Shown here piece by piece: positions 23,365 to 35,128 of a stretch of DNA of 64,000 nucleotides; position 1 is the first letter of the stretch; the number at the start of each line of letters is the position of its first letter. The position numbers and the translations under genes are program-made. Origin of the DNA: Gigaspora rosea (lineage: Eukaryota; Glomeromycota; Glomeromycetes; Diversisporales; Gigasporaceae); the NCBI GenBank assembly GCA_003550325.1, contig QKWP01000109.1:193362-257361 (forward strand). Reading direction: 5' to 3'. Below the pieces are notes generated by a model that was not told where the DNA came from, did not search any database, and was given only the letters and a program-made list of their open reading frames with translations.

Positions 23365-24697
23365 CCCATTGCTACAAAAACTATTAATTCTATATTTATA
23401 TAAAATTTACTGTAAAAGCTTCGAAAATCGAAAAAAAAAACTTCCAATAATACTGTAAATGCAATTAATAGATAATTCAATATAGTATTTTATATGGTGA
23501 TCTTTCTTACGTTGTGTATTTCTTAAAAAGGTTTCACATTAAAAGTAATATTGTAATAGAATGTTATAAGTTATCGTAAAAATAGACAATATTAGAATTA
23601 TTTTTATTCATAATGATATATATATAGGAAGTTTCCAAATTAGGAAATTAGGAGCTGACTAGTTATCACGAGATTTTCAGTCTGCGACAACCAATCAAAT
23701 AATTGGTTTTATGCACGCGAATCGGTCCTATGTTTAAGCGCATTAATAAATGATTACAGGGAGATAATTTGACTATAATACTTGAATTTGTCATAACCTA
23801 AAACGACTTTAATCCAAATTATACAGTAATTGATTTAACTACAGGACAGTAATTTTGTGATGTACGGTGCTGTGCTCAGAATTGGAAGAGCGATAATTGA
23901 GTATGGGCGGTTTAGCTTTGGGTACTACATAATTTATGCGGGATGAATGTTTTATTAAGAGTTTCTGGTTTAATGATAGTTGGTATCTTATTAACTGTCA
24001 ACCGTGCGTTCTACCTGTCTTTCTCACCAATAATCTGATTTATATTTTATTAATAAAGGATTATATTTATATTTACAATAGTACCTGGTTTAGTCATTAT
24101 ACAATAAAGGACTATATTTATATATTTACAATATACCTGATTTAGTTATTATACAATGTTAATCATAAAAATGTAGTAATAATCAATTAACTAAGTATTA
24201 CGATAATGTAATCATGGAACTTTCACACATACACACACGTTTATGATGCAACAATTACATACAGACAAAAATCCGCTCAACAACAGCCATCCCACATACC
24301 ATGTGTTAAATTTGTGCACATATTTTTGCCGATCGCTTCTACGATTTACATGAAAAATCTTTGCAAACTTTATCATTTAAATTTGCTAATATAATAATAA
24401 ATAAAAAATAATATATCTATTTTTTATAAAATCTTTTAGCAGTTCAATTTGCCAGGTGTTGAAGTTTGTTACACTTGATTTCTTATTTTATTAATTATCC
24501 GGGACAAAGAAAAGTAAAAAAGTAACTATTATTCGAATAAAGGCACAGATTGCATCAGAATAATATAATATTAAATTATCTTTTTGCCAAACCTGTTGTT
24601 TTTGGCTCAACGTACAGAGTCATGGTTAACTTATAATATAGTGTTCCCAAATTGGCGTTTGGATGGAGCCTGCTATGAACTTTTAAACGCCAAAAAA

Positions 24698-24705
24698 GTA
24701 TAAAA
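24698..24705 (+). promoter_or_regulatory. TATA-like box of the small paralog gene
   Basis: GTATAAAA lies 55-62 bases before the ATG at 24760, in the context AAAAAAGTATAAAA. The same octamer in the same A-rich context lies upstream of the paralog (41011-41018, minus). That supports a conserved core promoter. Confidence 0.55.
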
Positions 24706-24759
24706 TTCTTGCTTTTTGTCTTTTTTAAAACGTTTTTTCTTTAAAAATATTTTACAAAT

Positions 24760-25101
24760 ATGAACCTATCTGCAAATCAAAATATTAACTACCAGTTACA
24801 AAGACCGCATAATACCGGAAACTTTCAAAGAGTACCAAATACTGGCAATTTTCAAAGAACACCAAATAATGGCAATTTTCAAAGAACACCAAATACTACC
24901 GATTTTCAAAGAGCATCAATTACTGGCAGGCAAGCACCAGATCCTCAAAGCACTCAAAACTTAGTTACCGATACCCCTACTGCTGTTCAACAATACAATG
25001 AACTAGTTGAAGGTTCAAGACCATTCGTTAGAACGGAAGATGTGGAAATTTCACCACAAAGTACACAGCTCTCAATGCACTTAGGGTTCTCTTTCACATA
25101 A
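24760..25101 (+). CDS. Small Gln/Asn-rich protein of unknown function, paralog A
   Basis: 113 residues, one exon, not recognised. It starts MNLSANQN, carries four tandem NTGNFQR-like units (about residues 18-47), then a less repetitive tail with QQYNELVEGSRPFVRTED, ISPQSTQ and a short aromatic end. It has no signal peptide or membrane segment; composition suggests a mostly disordered protein. The protein at 40625-40915 shares the start (MN-SANQ-I), the NTG--QR unit, the YxxLVxGxxPFxxTxDxE block and SPQS-Q near the end. It is therefore a real gene family rather than a chance frame. No gene neighbours give a clue. Confidence 0.75.
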   Translation: MNLSANQNINYQLQRPHNTGNFQRVPNTGNFQRTPNNGNFQRTPNTTDFQRASITGRQAPDPQSTQNLVTDTPTAVQQYNELVEGSRPFVRTEDVEISPQSTQLSMHLGFSFT

Positions 25102-26379
25102 ATAAGGCTACACGTGAATATATTTTCTTTAAACTTATCTTTATAATATAGTCTTATAAGCTTTCATATCCTAAGCATAAAACTTTATCTAAAGAGTATG
25201 TGGTTAATGCAATTCTAAATTATCAATTTTATATAAAATTTTTATTCAACATTATCATCACAAAAGATTTCTGACTATATAGTTGCTGTAACTTAGACAT
25301 TTTATATTCACATTCTGATAAAAGTTTATAAAACTTGTGTTTTTGATTTAATTAATTTATATATATATATATATATGACGAAACTTCTAGCTACACTAAA
25401 TTAATATGCTTAAATATGTCAACTCATATATAAACATGAAATGTTATTGCTAACAATAGTCACTATGATTTGTAGCTATGGAAATATATATGTTCATTTA
25501 TATGTCAATGATATTAAGATATATTTTAATAAACTGACTATATAGTTGTCACATTTCGACTTTGTTATATTTTTTTTTTTTATGTTAGCTATGAAATCTT
25601 AGTATAAATTAATATTATACAACGAAAACCTGTAAATAAAAATTACTATGCAGAATTTAACTCTGAAAAATTGTGATACAAGTCACACTCGTTATAGTGA
25701 ATTCTCGATATAGTGAAGTTAAGCTCAAAGCCACTTTATATAAAATTCTTGATATAATGAATTTTTTAAAAATTTTTATTAATGGAACCAGCATATCAGA
25801 TATTGAAACACGTGTACTATCAGTACCTTGTCATTTTAGTCAAATAATAGAAATCTGATTGTACACGTGTTCAATATGTACTATCAAAATACTTGGAGTT
25901 AAGTTCGCATGATGAAAATTTTTAATTTTTGTTTTCGCTGTACAGCACTCAAATTAAAGTATTACATGCATAAAGTTTTATGTGGAAAAACTTGATTAAA
26001 GTTGGAGTCAAACGAAATAAAGAAACACGTGCGATGTAGTAATTTTAAGAATTTAATAAGAATTCAATCTGTTTTAAGGTTGCAGTTACATAGACTTGAG
26101 TTGCATCAAAAAAACAGCGCGTCAATTTGTAAGTTAGAGTTGCACAAAGTTTCTGATTTTTTTATAACGTTTTTAATTACACAAACTTTCAATATTCTGT
26201 TTTTAATAAATTTTTGTGAAAAATAACAGATTTTTAATTTCACTAATACCTACCCTTATCCTAAAATAAATCAGATGCTTTAAAACACCTAAATTAATAG
26301 ATCAGAGCTCAATGTTTAATTAACAAAAATGGCTTAGCAGGTCAAGTGAGTTAATTATCACGATGAAAAAAAATAACTA
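25102..26379. other. AT-rich intergenic stretch with a possible transposon end
   Basis: Near 25683-25760 there are CACTCGTTATAGTGAATTCT and two further TATAGTGAA/TATAATGAA copies. That style is seen at Tc1/pogo-type ends, but no matching inverted end is found, so it is at most a fragment. Otherwise nothing. Confidence 0.3.
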
Positions 26380-27670
26380 TGCACATTAAAAATGGGCGAC
26401 GAATGCCGAAACATTCATCATTGTCGAATGGCGAAACCATTTCGTCAGACAACTTCGAGTTGACGAAATGACGAATGACTAAACTGATGACGAATGACGA
26501 AACTCGTGACGAATGACGAAACGCATGAACGTCATAAATTACATAAGTAATCTTTAACATTTAGGTGTAATAAATGTAGGGAAAGGTTTAAAATGCGAGT
26601 TGTCTTTAGGAATCATGTGAAATTAATTTTTTTGTTCGTTGCTCAGTTCTAATATCTGTTATTTTTTACACAGTTATCCGATATTACCCGATGACTTGCA
26701 TCGATAATCCGGATCTATCCGATCAGTATGTTGAACGAAACTATGAATAAAAAAATATCTGTTTTAGATTCTATGAAAAGTTAAAATTGATTTTTATGAG
26801 CTTGTTAATTTTAGTGGAGTTAACTTTTATAACTGTCTGACAATTTAATAGAAAACAGTTCGTGGGCAATTAATCTTTATTATGATGAAATAGCAGTAAC
26901 TTTGAAAAAAATTTAAGATTCAGAATACCCAGAGGTCGAGTTTGTCAAAGGGATCAATTGCATTTTATATTTTATTAGCCAAATTAATTTCGCCAAGAGT
27001 TTCGTCAATCATCAGTAGTTTCGTCAATTGTTGGCATGAATCGTCAAAATTTCATCAATACGAAACCATTGACAAAATGGTTAAATATAATATGTGGGGT
27101 GAAACCCGCGCAGCTAGCTAGTAAAACCGCTTTGATAATAGGGTTTGGGTGAAATCCGCGTTAGCACAGTGTGTTTTATAGGTTAACTTCACCCTCATGT
27201 GACTGCATACGGATTTTACTAGCTAGCTGCGCGGGTTTCACCCTGTCGTAATATAATTATGGAAATAATGAAGATATTGATAGTTAAATAGTGTAAATAA
27301 TGTAAACAAAGATATTTGTGAAAATTTAAATAATGTAGAGGATGAAAACAATTTCAATAGTTATTTCAAGCAATTTCAGTAACATCGGGAATTTCCGAAC
27401 CATCATCTATATATCTTCGAAAAACATGTCAAAATTTAAAAAGTAAATAAATAAAGCTTTTATGAATCGATCTTTTTGTTTAATAATTATAATAGTTTCG
27501 TCAATAGTTTCGTCCATAGTCTCGTCAATAATTTTGTCAATTGTCATTAGTTTGTCAAACGTCAATAGTTTTGTCAATCGTCAGCAGTTTCGTCAATCGT
27601 CAAAGACGAAACCATTGACTAAACCATTTGTCAATCGTGAAATAATTTTGTCACCCATCTTTAATGCACA
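26380..27670. mobile_element. 1.3-kb TIR element with GACGAATGACGAAAC tandem repeats
   Basis: Left end TGCACATTAAAAATGGG; right end read inward TGTGCATTAAAGATGGG. Inside both ends is an array of 17-19 bp units (GACGAATGACGAAACT type), inverted between left (about 26396-26530) and right (about 27490-27640), with another partial cluster near 26990-27080. No transposase is readable and no clear target duplication is visible. Confidence 0.65.
27096..27244. mobile_element. Nested 150-bp MITE with near-perfect 31-bp inverted repeats
   Basis: GGGTGAAACCCGCGCAGCTA followed by GCTAGTAAAA occurs at both ends in opposite orientation without mismatch over about 30 bases. The G+C-rich ends contrast with the AT-rich host element. 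The near identity of the arms indicates a recent insertion. Confidence 0.75.
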
Positions 27671-28154
27671 TTTTTTTATAATAGAGTTTGTTGATTAACT
27701 AAATTTATATCGCTTCACAGTATGAATATTCAATAAAATTATGTGATAAGGATTACTTCAATTAATCATGGCACTTGTGTACGATCTCGATCACTGCTAA
27801 TCGCACTGAGGAAGATGGCTTAGAGTCCCTCAGTATTTAAATTTTGATATTAAGCAATTTTTAATTTGATGACAACATTTATATGTCAAAAAAAAACGTT
27901 TGATTATACCTATTTAAATATCAAAATAACCAACATACACGAGGGGGGATGTAATAGTATAAAAAGAGTAATGAAATACCTTGTCTCGAGGGTATTTAGT
28001 TAATCTATTTAGTATAACCAATTTTACGTAGAATTAATGTTGTAAGTTAGTTTTGGATTCTTTTATGTTCCTTTCTGTTTCCTTTCTTTTTCTTATTTGT
28101 CTAGGTCGCTCTGTGATATATAAGACATTTATTGTCTGTTTGTAAATAATAAAT

Positions 28155-28200
28155 AAAGTACGCCTAGATGGCGTCCTCTGCGGAGGTAGTTTAAAAAAGA
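28155..28200 (+). mobile_element. 5'-truncated SINE 3' end (plus strand)
   Basis: GTACGCCTAGATGGCGTCCT then CTGCGGAGG, followed by an A-rich tail. It is the same 3' end as in 21793-21842 and, more divergent, in 17347-18082, here in plus orientation. No tRNA-like head upstream. Confidence 0.6.
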
Positions 28201-28543
28201 ATAAAAAAAAATAAAAAATAACCAACCAATAGCCTAATATAACGTTGCTAATTATAGCTGACAATAGCGAAGTCAATTCAGAATAGTTGTAGATATGTAA
28301 GTACCTACTCTTTTTAAGTACAAATGCTCTTTTTACATGATATTATAAATTCAACTTGGCAAAGCGTTGAAACCTTGACGAAATGACAAAACTCTGGCAA
28401 ATATCGAGACCTAGAAAAAATGCAGGTATCTCAAAAAATGTTTGTCCATGGTCTCAAAGTCATCAAGGCTTACTATAATATAAATAATGATAAACTTTTA
28501 TTCCCTTAACTATACAGATTTATATAAAATATATACTAGTATA

Positions 28544-28829
28544 TTAGGCACGCAAAGTTGATTTTTCGTTTTGCATTACATGGATTTCAAAATTTGGGAC
28601 GGACGGTCGGTTTTTTTTTTTTTTTAATTTACTGCAAATAGAATAATGATAATGTTCACATTTAAGGTTATATGAGGTTAATTTTTCATTTTGCACAACA
28701 AGGAATCAAAAAATTGGGCTGGCAGTCATATTTTTCCTGTCAGCCCTATTGGATAATTACGGGAAATTAAGGATGAAAATAACGGGAAAAACTAGTTGTC
28801 AAAAATCGAACAATTGGCACAATTGGGAA

Positions 28830-28906
<77 letters not shown>

Positions 28907-28964
28907 AAATTGAAAAATGGGACGGCGGGTAATGCAAACAGAAAATCAACTTTGCGTGGCCTAA
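28544..28964. mobile_element. TIR element, GGCCACGCAAAG family, copy 2
   Basis: The left end is TTAGGCACGCAAAGTTGATT and the right end read inward is TTAGGCCACGCAAAGTTGAT. TTTTGCATTAC repeats and a GGACGG motif lie inside. It contains an uninterrupted run of about 71 A (28832-28902). Confidence 0.85.
28832..28902. repeat. Poly(A) homopolymer of about 71 bases
   Basis: Uninterrupted A run inside TIR copy 2. The exact length in the genome is uncertain, because such runs are hard to sequence and assemble. Sister copies have much shorter runs at the matching position. Confidence 0.85.
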
Positions 28965-28999
28965 CCTATGTTTGTAATACTGAGCTAATTTGATATCAC

Positions 29000-29250
29000 G
29001 TTAGCCAAGTCTCTTCCCTGGTGACAGCAATAGCAATTTTCTGTAAAAAGTTCAGTTACTGTACTTAAAAGCTATGATAACATAAAGTGATTTGATAGGG
29101 TCATACAGTATTAACTTTGTAATGAACCTATCATGATTTGTATAATGGCTTGCTATAAAAAGTTCGGCTAATGTACTTACAGGCCGTTGTGATTGCATAA
29201 ATGATTTAGATAGGATCATGTGACCTAATTTGATAGCATTATAACAGTAC
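29000..29250. repeat. Two divergent tandem units of about 120 bp
   Basis: TGTAAAAAGTTCAGTTACTG...GATTTGATAGGGTCAT (from about 29041) recurs as TATAAAAAGTTCGGCTAATG...GATTTAGATAGGATCAT (from about 29154). It may be distantly related to the 93-bp satellite; I am not sure. Confidence 0.45.
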
Positions 29251-29651
29251 AGTAATTAGTGTAGATTATCCGATCGGACGTATATACAAATTTAGAACCC
29301 TTGATATAGCAATTTTTTGAAAAAAATGAAAGTCGATTTGCATAATAAAAAATCGATCTGCAGTAACATTAGCCAATAACGATTTCAAATTTGGTGTAAC
29401 GTAACACAATCATGAAAATTCGAATCTAATTTTAACGATTATCACGTGAGCTGATCTTTTTTTGCCATATACAAAACCCAACGTAAGAACGAGATTACCC
29501 GATAGTCACCTGTTACATTTAACCAATCAAAATCGTGAAGTTTAATTAATTCTGGATCATTCCGATCAAAACAAATAAATTCCACATATGTCAAATTATA
29601 ACACTCTCCAGTTTATTTATTTCATAATCTTTTTTAAATTCTCCGTTTACA

Positions 29652-30334
29652 ATGATCACAATTCCTAATGAAATATACGTGCAAATTTTCAAACATTTAA
29701 GAGATGACAAGCCGGTTTGTAGTTTTCGGCCTTTGTTTACATTCCTTAAATAATGAAGAGCAAACTTCATTAATTTCTTTTAGAGCAACTGTCCTCCACC
29801 ACTTAGTAACCCACCATTATTTAATTATATTAGCCATATATGTTACATTCGAAACGATTTATATGTGGCTACAAGAAGCTAGTATGCCAACCATGGGGCA
29901 TGGAATGCCCTTAAATGTGCGTTAATTCATATGTTCCTAAGATTGTGCAACAATCTCAAACACCTGACTGAGAATTGAAGAATACTGAAAGTTCCCAGTA
30001 TACACACAAAATTCATTGAAAATTCTACTATTTTAAAAATAGATTTGGATCTCTTGTGAACATACACAGAGATTCTGTAAGGCAGTTAATAAGCTTACTA
30101 TGTTCAAGTACACAGTTAAAATCGGTAGGACTAATAATATTAACTCCATATAAAAATCCTGAGTTAAACCGGTTAAGAATAGAAGTTGTTGAAGCCATTA
30201 TAAATGAACTCCACACAAATTATAGTCTAGAATACTTAGATTTTACAATCTAATCTATTTGGATCAGAAGTAGAAATCAATTAGCTAATGTGCTACAAGC
30301 AAATAAGAAATTGAACCATCTTAAATGAAATTGT
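29652..30334 (+). pseudogene. F-box/LRR protein pseudogene
   Basis: The ATG at 29652 opens an F-box-like segment (IPNEIYVQIFKHL). After stops and frame changes come pieces in the order expected for the large fungal F-box/LRR family. These are PPLFNYISHI near 29800, LCNNLKHLTEN near 29945-29975, and the LRR-like segments STILKIDLDLL, QLISLLCSSTQLKSVGL, IINELHTNYSLEYLDF and LANVLQANKKLNHL up to about 30330. At least five stops or frameshifts separate them. The middle of the protein is shortened, so it cannot encode a full SCF substrate receptor. Confidence 0.7.
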
Positions 30335-30367
30335 AGTTAGTGGAGTAAAAGAATTGGCAATTGCCCT

Positions 30368-30724
30368 CTAGGCAATGCAAAGTTGATTTTTTGTTTTGCA
30401 TTACATGGATTTCAAAATTCAGGATGGATGGACTTTTTTTTCTTTTTTTTTTTTGGTTTTTTTTTTAATTTACTACAAGGTTAATAATTTTCATATTGCA
30501 CAACAAGGAATCAAAAAATTGGGCCAGTAGTCATATTTTTCTTGTCAGTGCTATTGGACAATTATAGGAATTAAGGTCTTCATTGGGTGACACCTGATGA
30601 AAAAAATAGATGTTAAAAATCAAACAATTGGCATAATTGGAATCTAAAAAAAAAAAAATTGAAAAATTGAAAAAATGGGATGGCAGGTAATATATAACGA
30701 AAAAATCAACTTTGTGTATCCTTA
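30368..30724. mobile_element. TIR element, GGCCACGCAAAG family, copy 3
   Basis: The left end CTAGGCAATGCAAAGTTGAT and the right end read inward TAAGGATACACAAAGTTGAT are more diverged than in copy 2. The same internal GGATGG/TTTTGCATTAC motifs and T/A runs are present. It sits just after the F-box/LRR remnant. Confidence 0.7.
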
Positions 30725-30997
30725 TATGAAATATTGATATTAATGATAAACTATTTTTTTAACACAACTATAAATAAGATAGCTGTGCAGTGCATGACGT
30801 GGCACAGGACCAGTATAATCAGCCATGTGGTAGCAATTAGATTCAGAAATGCACTGTTATTTAACACTAGCAAAATGAACTTCAGTATACTAGAACAAAT
30901 AGCTCTCTTTTACCACAAAAATTTTATTAAGTAAATACCCAATTTTATTATTTTCACAAATATTACAATAGTGCTATTTAATATCTTTATCACTCAG

Positions 30998-31110
30998 ATT
31001 AGTGGATTGATCCTTGACAATAATAATGGAAATTCCAGTCAGCTGCTTACACAACCGATCAGTATCAGTCATCTATCTCTGTTATTACTGTCAAGGATCA
31101 ATCTACTAAT
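30998..31110. repeat. 113-bp inverted-repeat element
   Basis: ATTAGTGGATTGATCCTTGA at the left faces ATTAGTAGATTGATCCTTGA at the right read inward; arms of about 29 bases have two or three mismatches. No coding content and no clear target duplication. Confidence 0.6.
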
Positions 31111-31194
31111 GCCCAATGACCTGAGACATTATTATTATAAATTTCTTTGATATCTAAGTTTGTTAGATTGAATTAGTTTTAAAATTGAATTAGC

Positions 31195-31340
31195 TTGCTT
31201 TTTGTTAAATTATTACAATTGTAGATGTTACAGAAATTACTTGCTACTCCATTATAAGGTTAAGTTAGTTTATAGTCAAATTATTGTGATTATTATCATG
31301 CATTACTATAAAAATTCTGTTATGGATCTTGCTCTTTTAA
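31195..31340 (+). repeat. Satellite-family block (about 1.5 units)
   Basis: GGTTAAGTTAGTTTATAG, then ATTATTGTGATTATTATCAT and TATAAAAATTCTGTTA, match the unit order of the array at 48740-49320. Confidence 0.55.
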
Positions 31341-31949
31341 TGACTCTCTATCAGTTAAAGTTGAATCAATTTGTATTTGAATTATCAGAACTTTTATACT
31401 AAATTTGAAATCAAAATTATTTTAATTTATTTTGAGATATTGTAAAAAGCAGAAATAGAACTTACAATTGTAGTGCCCAATTTGATCTGCAATTTTGAGT
31501 TTTGTCCAAAACACTGATATTATTAAGGTTGTTAATATGCATTACAGTATGTGGTTAAAGTTTAATTATTTTGTAACAAAATAAGAATAGAAGTTTAGCT
31601 CTGAGAAAGTTTCTCTTTAACCCAAATTGTTGTAATAAATCAGTTATTAAACTTACTTTTATCTGTAAAATATTTGTTACTCTAAGTTGTGCCATTAGTT
31701 GTGACTTTTGAATTCTGTTTAGTATAACCCAGTTAAAGAAAGAAATCAAATTAATCACTTTTATATAAAATCATAAATCAATTAAACCTTAATTACCTGC
31801 TTTATCGATCAATTAATCTATTCAATTGTTTATTGTTAGATTAATTGCCCACATAATCTAATTTTGCCATTGTTCATGTAACAATCATTAATAATCTTAA
31901 CACTTGCATTAGAGCCTTTTAACTATTGCGACTAGAATAAAGAATTATA

Positions 31950-32285
31950 TAAGCCCATGCAAAGTTGATTTTTTCATTTTGCATTATACACCATCCCATT
32001 TTTTCAATTTTTTCAATCTTTTTTTTTTTTTCTTTAGATGCTATTTTCATCCATTGTCACCCGATGGAGACCTTAATTTCCCGTAATTGTCCAATAGTAC
32101 TGACAGGAAAACTATGACTGCTGGCCCAATTTTTGATTCCTTGTTGCTAAATGAAAAATTATCCTTGTATAACCTTGAATGTGAACATTATTCTATTTGC
32201 AGTAAATTAAAAAAAATCTGTCTGTCAGACCCGAATTTTGAAATCCATGTAATGCAAAATGAAAAATCAACATTGCGTGACCTAA
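31950..32285. mobile_element. TIR element, GGCCACGCAAAG family, copy 4
   Basis: The left end TAAGCCCATGCAAAGTTGAT faces TTAGGTCACGCAATGTTGAT at the right read inward. Orientation is reversed relative to copy 2: the GATGG/CCATCCC motif is near the left end. The open frame across it (32087-32377) is incidental. Confidence 0.7.
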
Positions 32286-32838
32286 GTAGAGCGAGTTTGA
32301 ACCACAAAAAGAAGACTATTCACAAGAAATCCCAAAAATACTTATTCTCATTTGATCACACCACGATAAAACCCTAAAAGAACCTTGAGGTCCATATCTC
32401 AATCTAGTTTAAAAGATACAAAGTGCACATAATGAAAGGAAGTTGATTTTTTAAATCAAAATTCAAAGTGTGCATAACTAACGAAAGTTGATTTTTTTCT
32501 AAAAATATATATATATATATATAAGACATAGCAAATCAAAAACGGCAAAGTGCCAAAAAATTTTATCAGATAGCAATCGAAAACCAAACATCGATTATAT
32601 AACACCCTTATTAGGAGTACAAGGACTTAATGTAATGTAATAAAAAGTAAGTATGTTATTATTACTCAATATTATTATGTATTGATCAATTTAATAAGAT
32701 TTCATTTAAAATCAGATCACGCACGCATTAATAACAGTATCAAAAAAAGAATCCCGTACTATTAGTCAATTACAACATAAAATATCATTTTTGACACGAA
32801 TATATTTCCCACACCATCGTTCAATATACATTAGACAT

Positions 32839-33868
32839 TGTGAAGTTTCAATTTGCAGGGTTTACTATATAAACAATAAATACCCCTGTACTTTACTAAA
32901 ACTCTATTTAACTATACTTCAAGACCCCTAAACCTTGAACTGGCAGGCAGAAAAAGGCGTGGAAAGACTTGGCCCAGGTCTCAAGGTTCGAAAAGTCTTG
33001 TGATAGATAAGTTGGAATCCAGATAAGTATATCAGATTTAATACATCCTATTGTTCTTGTCTTTGGGTATTTTATTCTTCTACTAATTCGTAGTCTTCCT
33101 GTTTTGTAGCTTATACAGTTCCAATACTGAATTTCAATCGTTTAATTCTTGTAATGATCATCACGTGGAGTCACGAGAATCGGGAATTATATCACTCAGA
33201 TTTGGAAATCAATGATCGGTTGACAATGGAAGTCACGGGGGTGGTATTGTTTGATAAATGCGGTAATCAATATAGTAATCAATACATAATTGATTATAAA
33301 TAATCGGAAACTAATCCTCTTTTCACTTTTCTCAATTTGATGAATAATGACTTGGACTTTTTATTGAAGTTACGGGGGCAAGGAAATTGTTATGACGAAC
33401 GATTTACAAGGAAGATAGTATTCTTCGAGGGCAAAGATAAGTATATGTTTTTATTTAATAAAAGAAAATGGTACAAAGGGGTTACAACGTCCTATAGCTA
33501 ACACTTCTACTCTAATTTCGAAGGTTACTAACTAGAACTTGAACTACCTAGAACTACCTCGAACTTATTAGAACTTGGTACGAACTACCTTTTCCCTCAA
33601 TGGACTTACGGCCTTTATATACTTTTTAATTACAGGCTAAAAATCGATTCGATGGATTCGATTGAGTCTATGGACTCTCTTGACTCCATCTACTCTTTCA
33701 ACTCTATCGAGTCATTTGACTCCATTGAGTCACAGCCTTACTATAAATAGTAATGCTTCACTGTAATATTTAAAAATAGAAACTACATATATATAGAAAT
33801 AAAAAAATAAAAATAGACATCGAGCACAGCCTCTCTTCCGGGTACATAAGTCAGATTTGCCCTTTACA
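32839..33868 (-). repeat. 3' LTR of the retrotransposon
   Basis: TG...CA ends, 1030 bp. It differs from its partner mainly by transitions, many at CpG positions kept in the partner (for example TTATATCACTCAG here against TTACGTCGCTCGG there). Confidence 0.9.
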
Positions 33869-33888
33869 ACTCTCCCACCCTTATTTTC
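33869..33888 (-). promoter_or_regulatory. Polypurine tract
   Basis: Read on the minus strand, AAATAAGGGTGGGAGAGT abuts the LTR start TGTAAAG. That is the expected site and composition for the plus-strand DNA primer. Confidence 0.75.
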
Positions 33889-34017
33889 GAGTTCCACGAG
33901 AAAAAGGGAGAATCGAGGTTTGCGTACTTTTTTAAGCTAGGGAACTGACGACCTAGACTGGATTGAGCTTAATGTCAAATTTCAGTCTTGTAAGTATGTT
34001 TCTTTACTCTTCCCCAG

Positions 34018-34075
34018 TTCATCTTTTTCAACGCCAATTTCATTTTTATAGCAGTATCCAATCTGATGGATACTA
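34018..34075 (-). pseudogene. Sel1-repeat fragment
   Basis: One Sel1-like unit reads IHQIGYCYKNEIGVEKDE on the minus strand (consensus: small-hydrophobic-GYCY, then G-I/V-G-V-x-x-D). It is isolated from other units and lies within the retrotransposon. Confidence 0.6.
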
Positions 34076-34519
34076 CTTTAGATTACTTCTGGCTCTTTAT
34101 ATGAGCCTTGACGTATGTGGGGTTATGCTTTGATATCCATCCAGGGCTTCCTCATAAGACTTATCTGGCATGAGATATGGACGCTTCCTTCCTTCTTTCC
34201 GTCCTAATCTTTCGTTTCTTTCTTTACTAACGATTTTGTTTTTCTTCTTTTCTTCTTGTTCGACTTCATTTCTTCTTTGTCTTTTGCATTTCGGTTTCAT
34301 GTTTTTTGTTAATGCGCCCACTCCCGCGCATAACTGTCATGACCTCCATACTTTCGTTGTCATGTCCATTTTTCTGGTGTGGTTCTTTGTCTAAAAAAAT
34401 TTTCTTTTCTTTGTTTCTAAATTTGTTCTATCTGCGTGCGGTTACTTTACTTGTCTAAAAGAAAAAAAAGATATATATATATATATTTTTTTTTTTTAAC
34501 TTTTCTTTCCTCTTATCTT

Positions 34520-35128
34520 TCTCTATGTAGGCTTCGACCTTTATCTTTTACCGCTTTCAGAGGGTCCTCTAATGGTAGGTTTCAGTGGTCTTTGCTTGAT
34601 TTTTTTTGTTGGTTTTTGCAGTGGATTTTTTTGTTGCCAATCTTCACGTACCGTTTCTTTTCTAGACCATAGTGGGTTGGTAATTGTTCACTATTTGTGG
34701 TAGCCCATAACCACAAAATTTTTGGTTTGACTATTTTGGATCCATTAAAGGTAGGTTACCGTTGTTCTTGCTTGCCGGTTTTTTTATTTTTTTTTATTTT
34801 TTTTTTGCTAATTCTACGTCGATTTTAGAGTATCTTCCAGATAACTTTTAATCCGGCTTAGGGCACTTCATGGGGCAAGATTTTAAAATGGTAAGAGTCA
34901 CAAAGTCAAAGGCCTTGCATTTTGTTGATTACTCAGGTTGGTAGGTTTCGGCTTTTGTCTGTATCGACTTTGGAGGGTTCCCAGTGGTAGGTTCTAGTTC
35001 TAAAAAAAATTTTTTTCCTGCTTATAACCTACTGAAGTCAAATTACTTCATGCTCGGTAGGGAATAAGACATGCTGATTTTAATAAGGCATTGAAGATTA
35101 ATCCAAACGAAGTGTTATACGCTATCTA
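34520..35128 (+). pseudogene. Degenerate TPR-repeat gene fragment
   Basis: Near 35067-35128 the plus strand encodes ADFNKALKINPNEVLYAI, a clear TPR helix pair of the kind common in Rhizophagus. Upstream, GRFQWSLLDF (about 34575), GRLPLF (about 34750) and repeated RxxRG/SGRF pieces (34520-34990) look like earlier TPR units reduced by mutation and T-run insertion. Orientation is opposite to the gag and Sel1 pieces. Confidence 0.5.

Larger units (their letters stand above)
20371..24690. other. Long AT-rich stretch, no supported gene
   Basis: Apart from the two small repeat insertions listed separately (21793-21842 and 23187-23364), I see no coding region, RNA gene or clear regulatory element. 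The short open frames (for example at 22424-22624) have no family signal. Confidence 0.4.
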
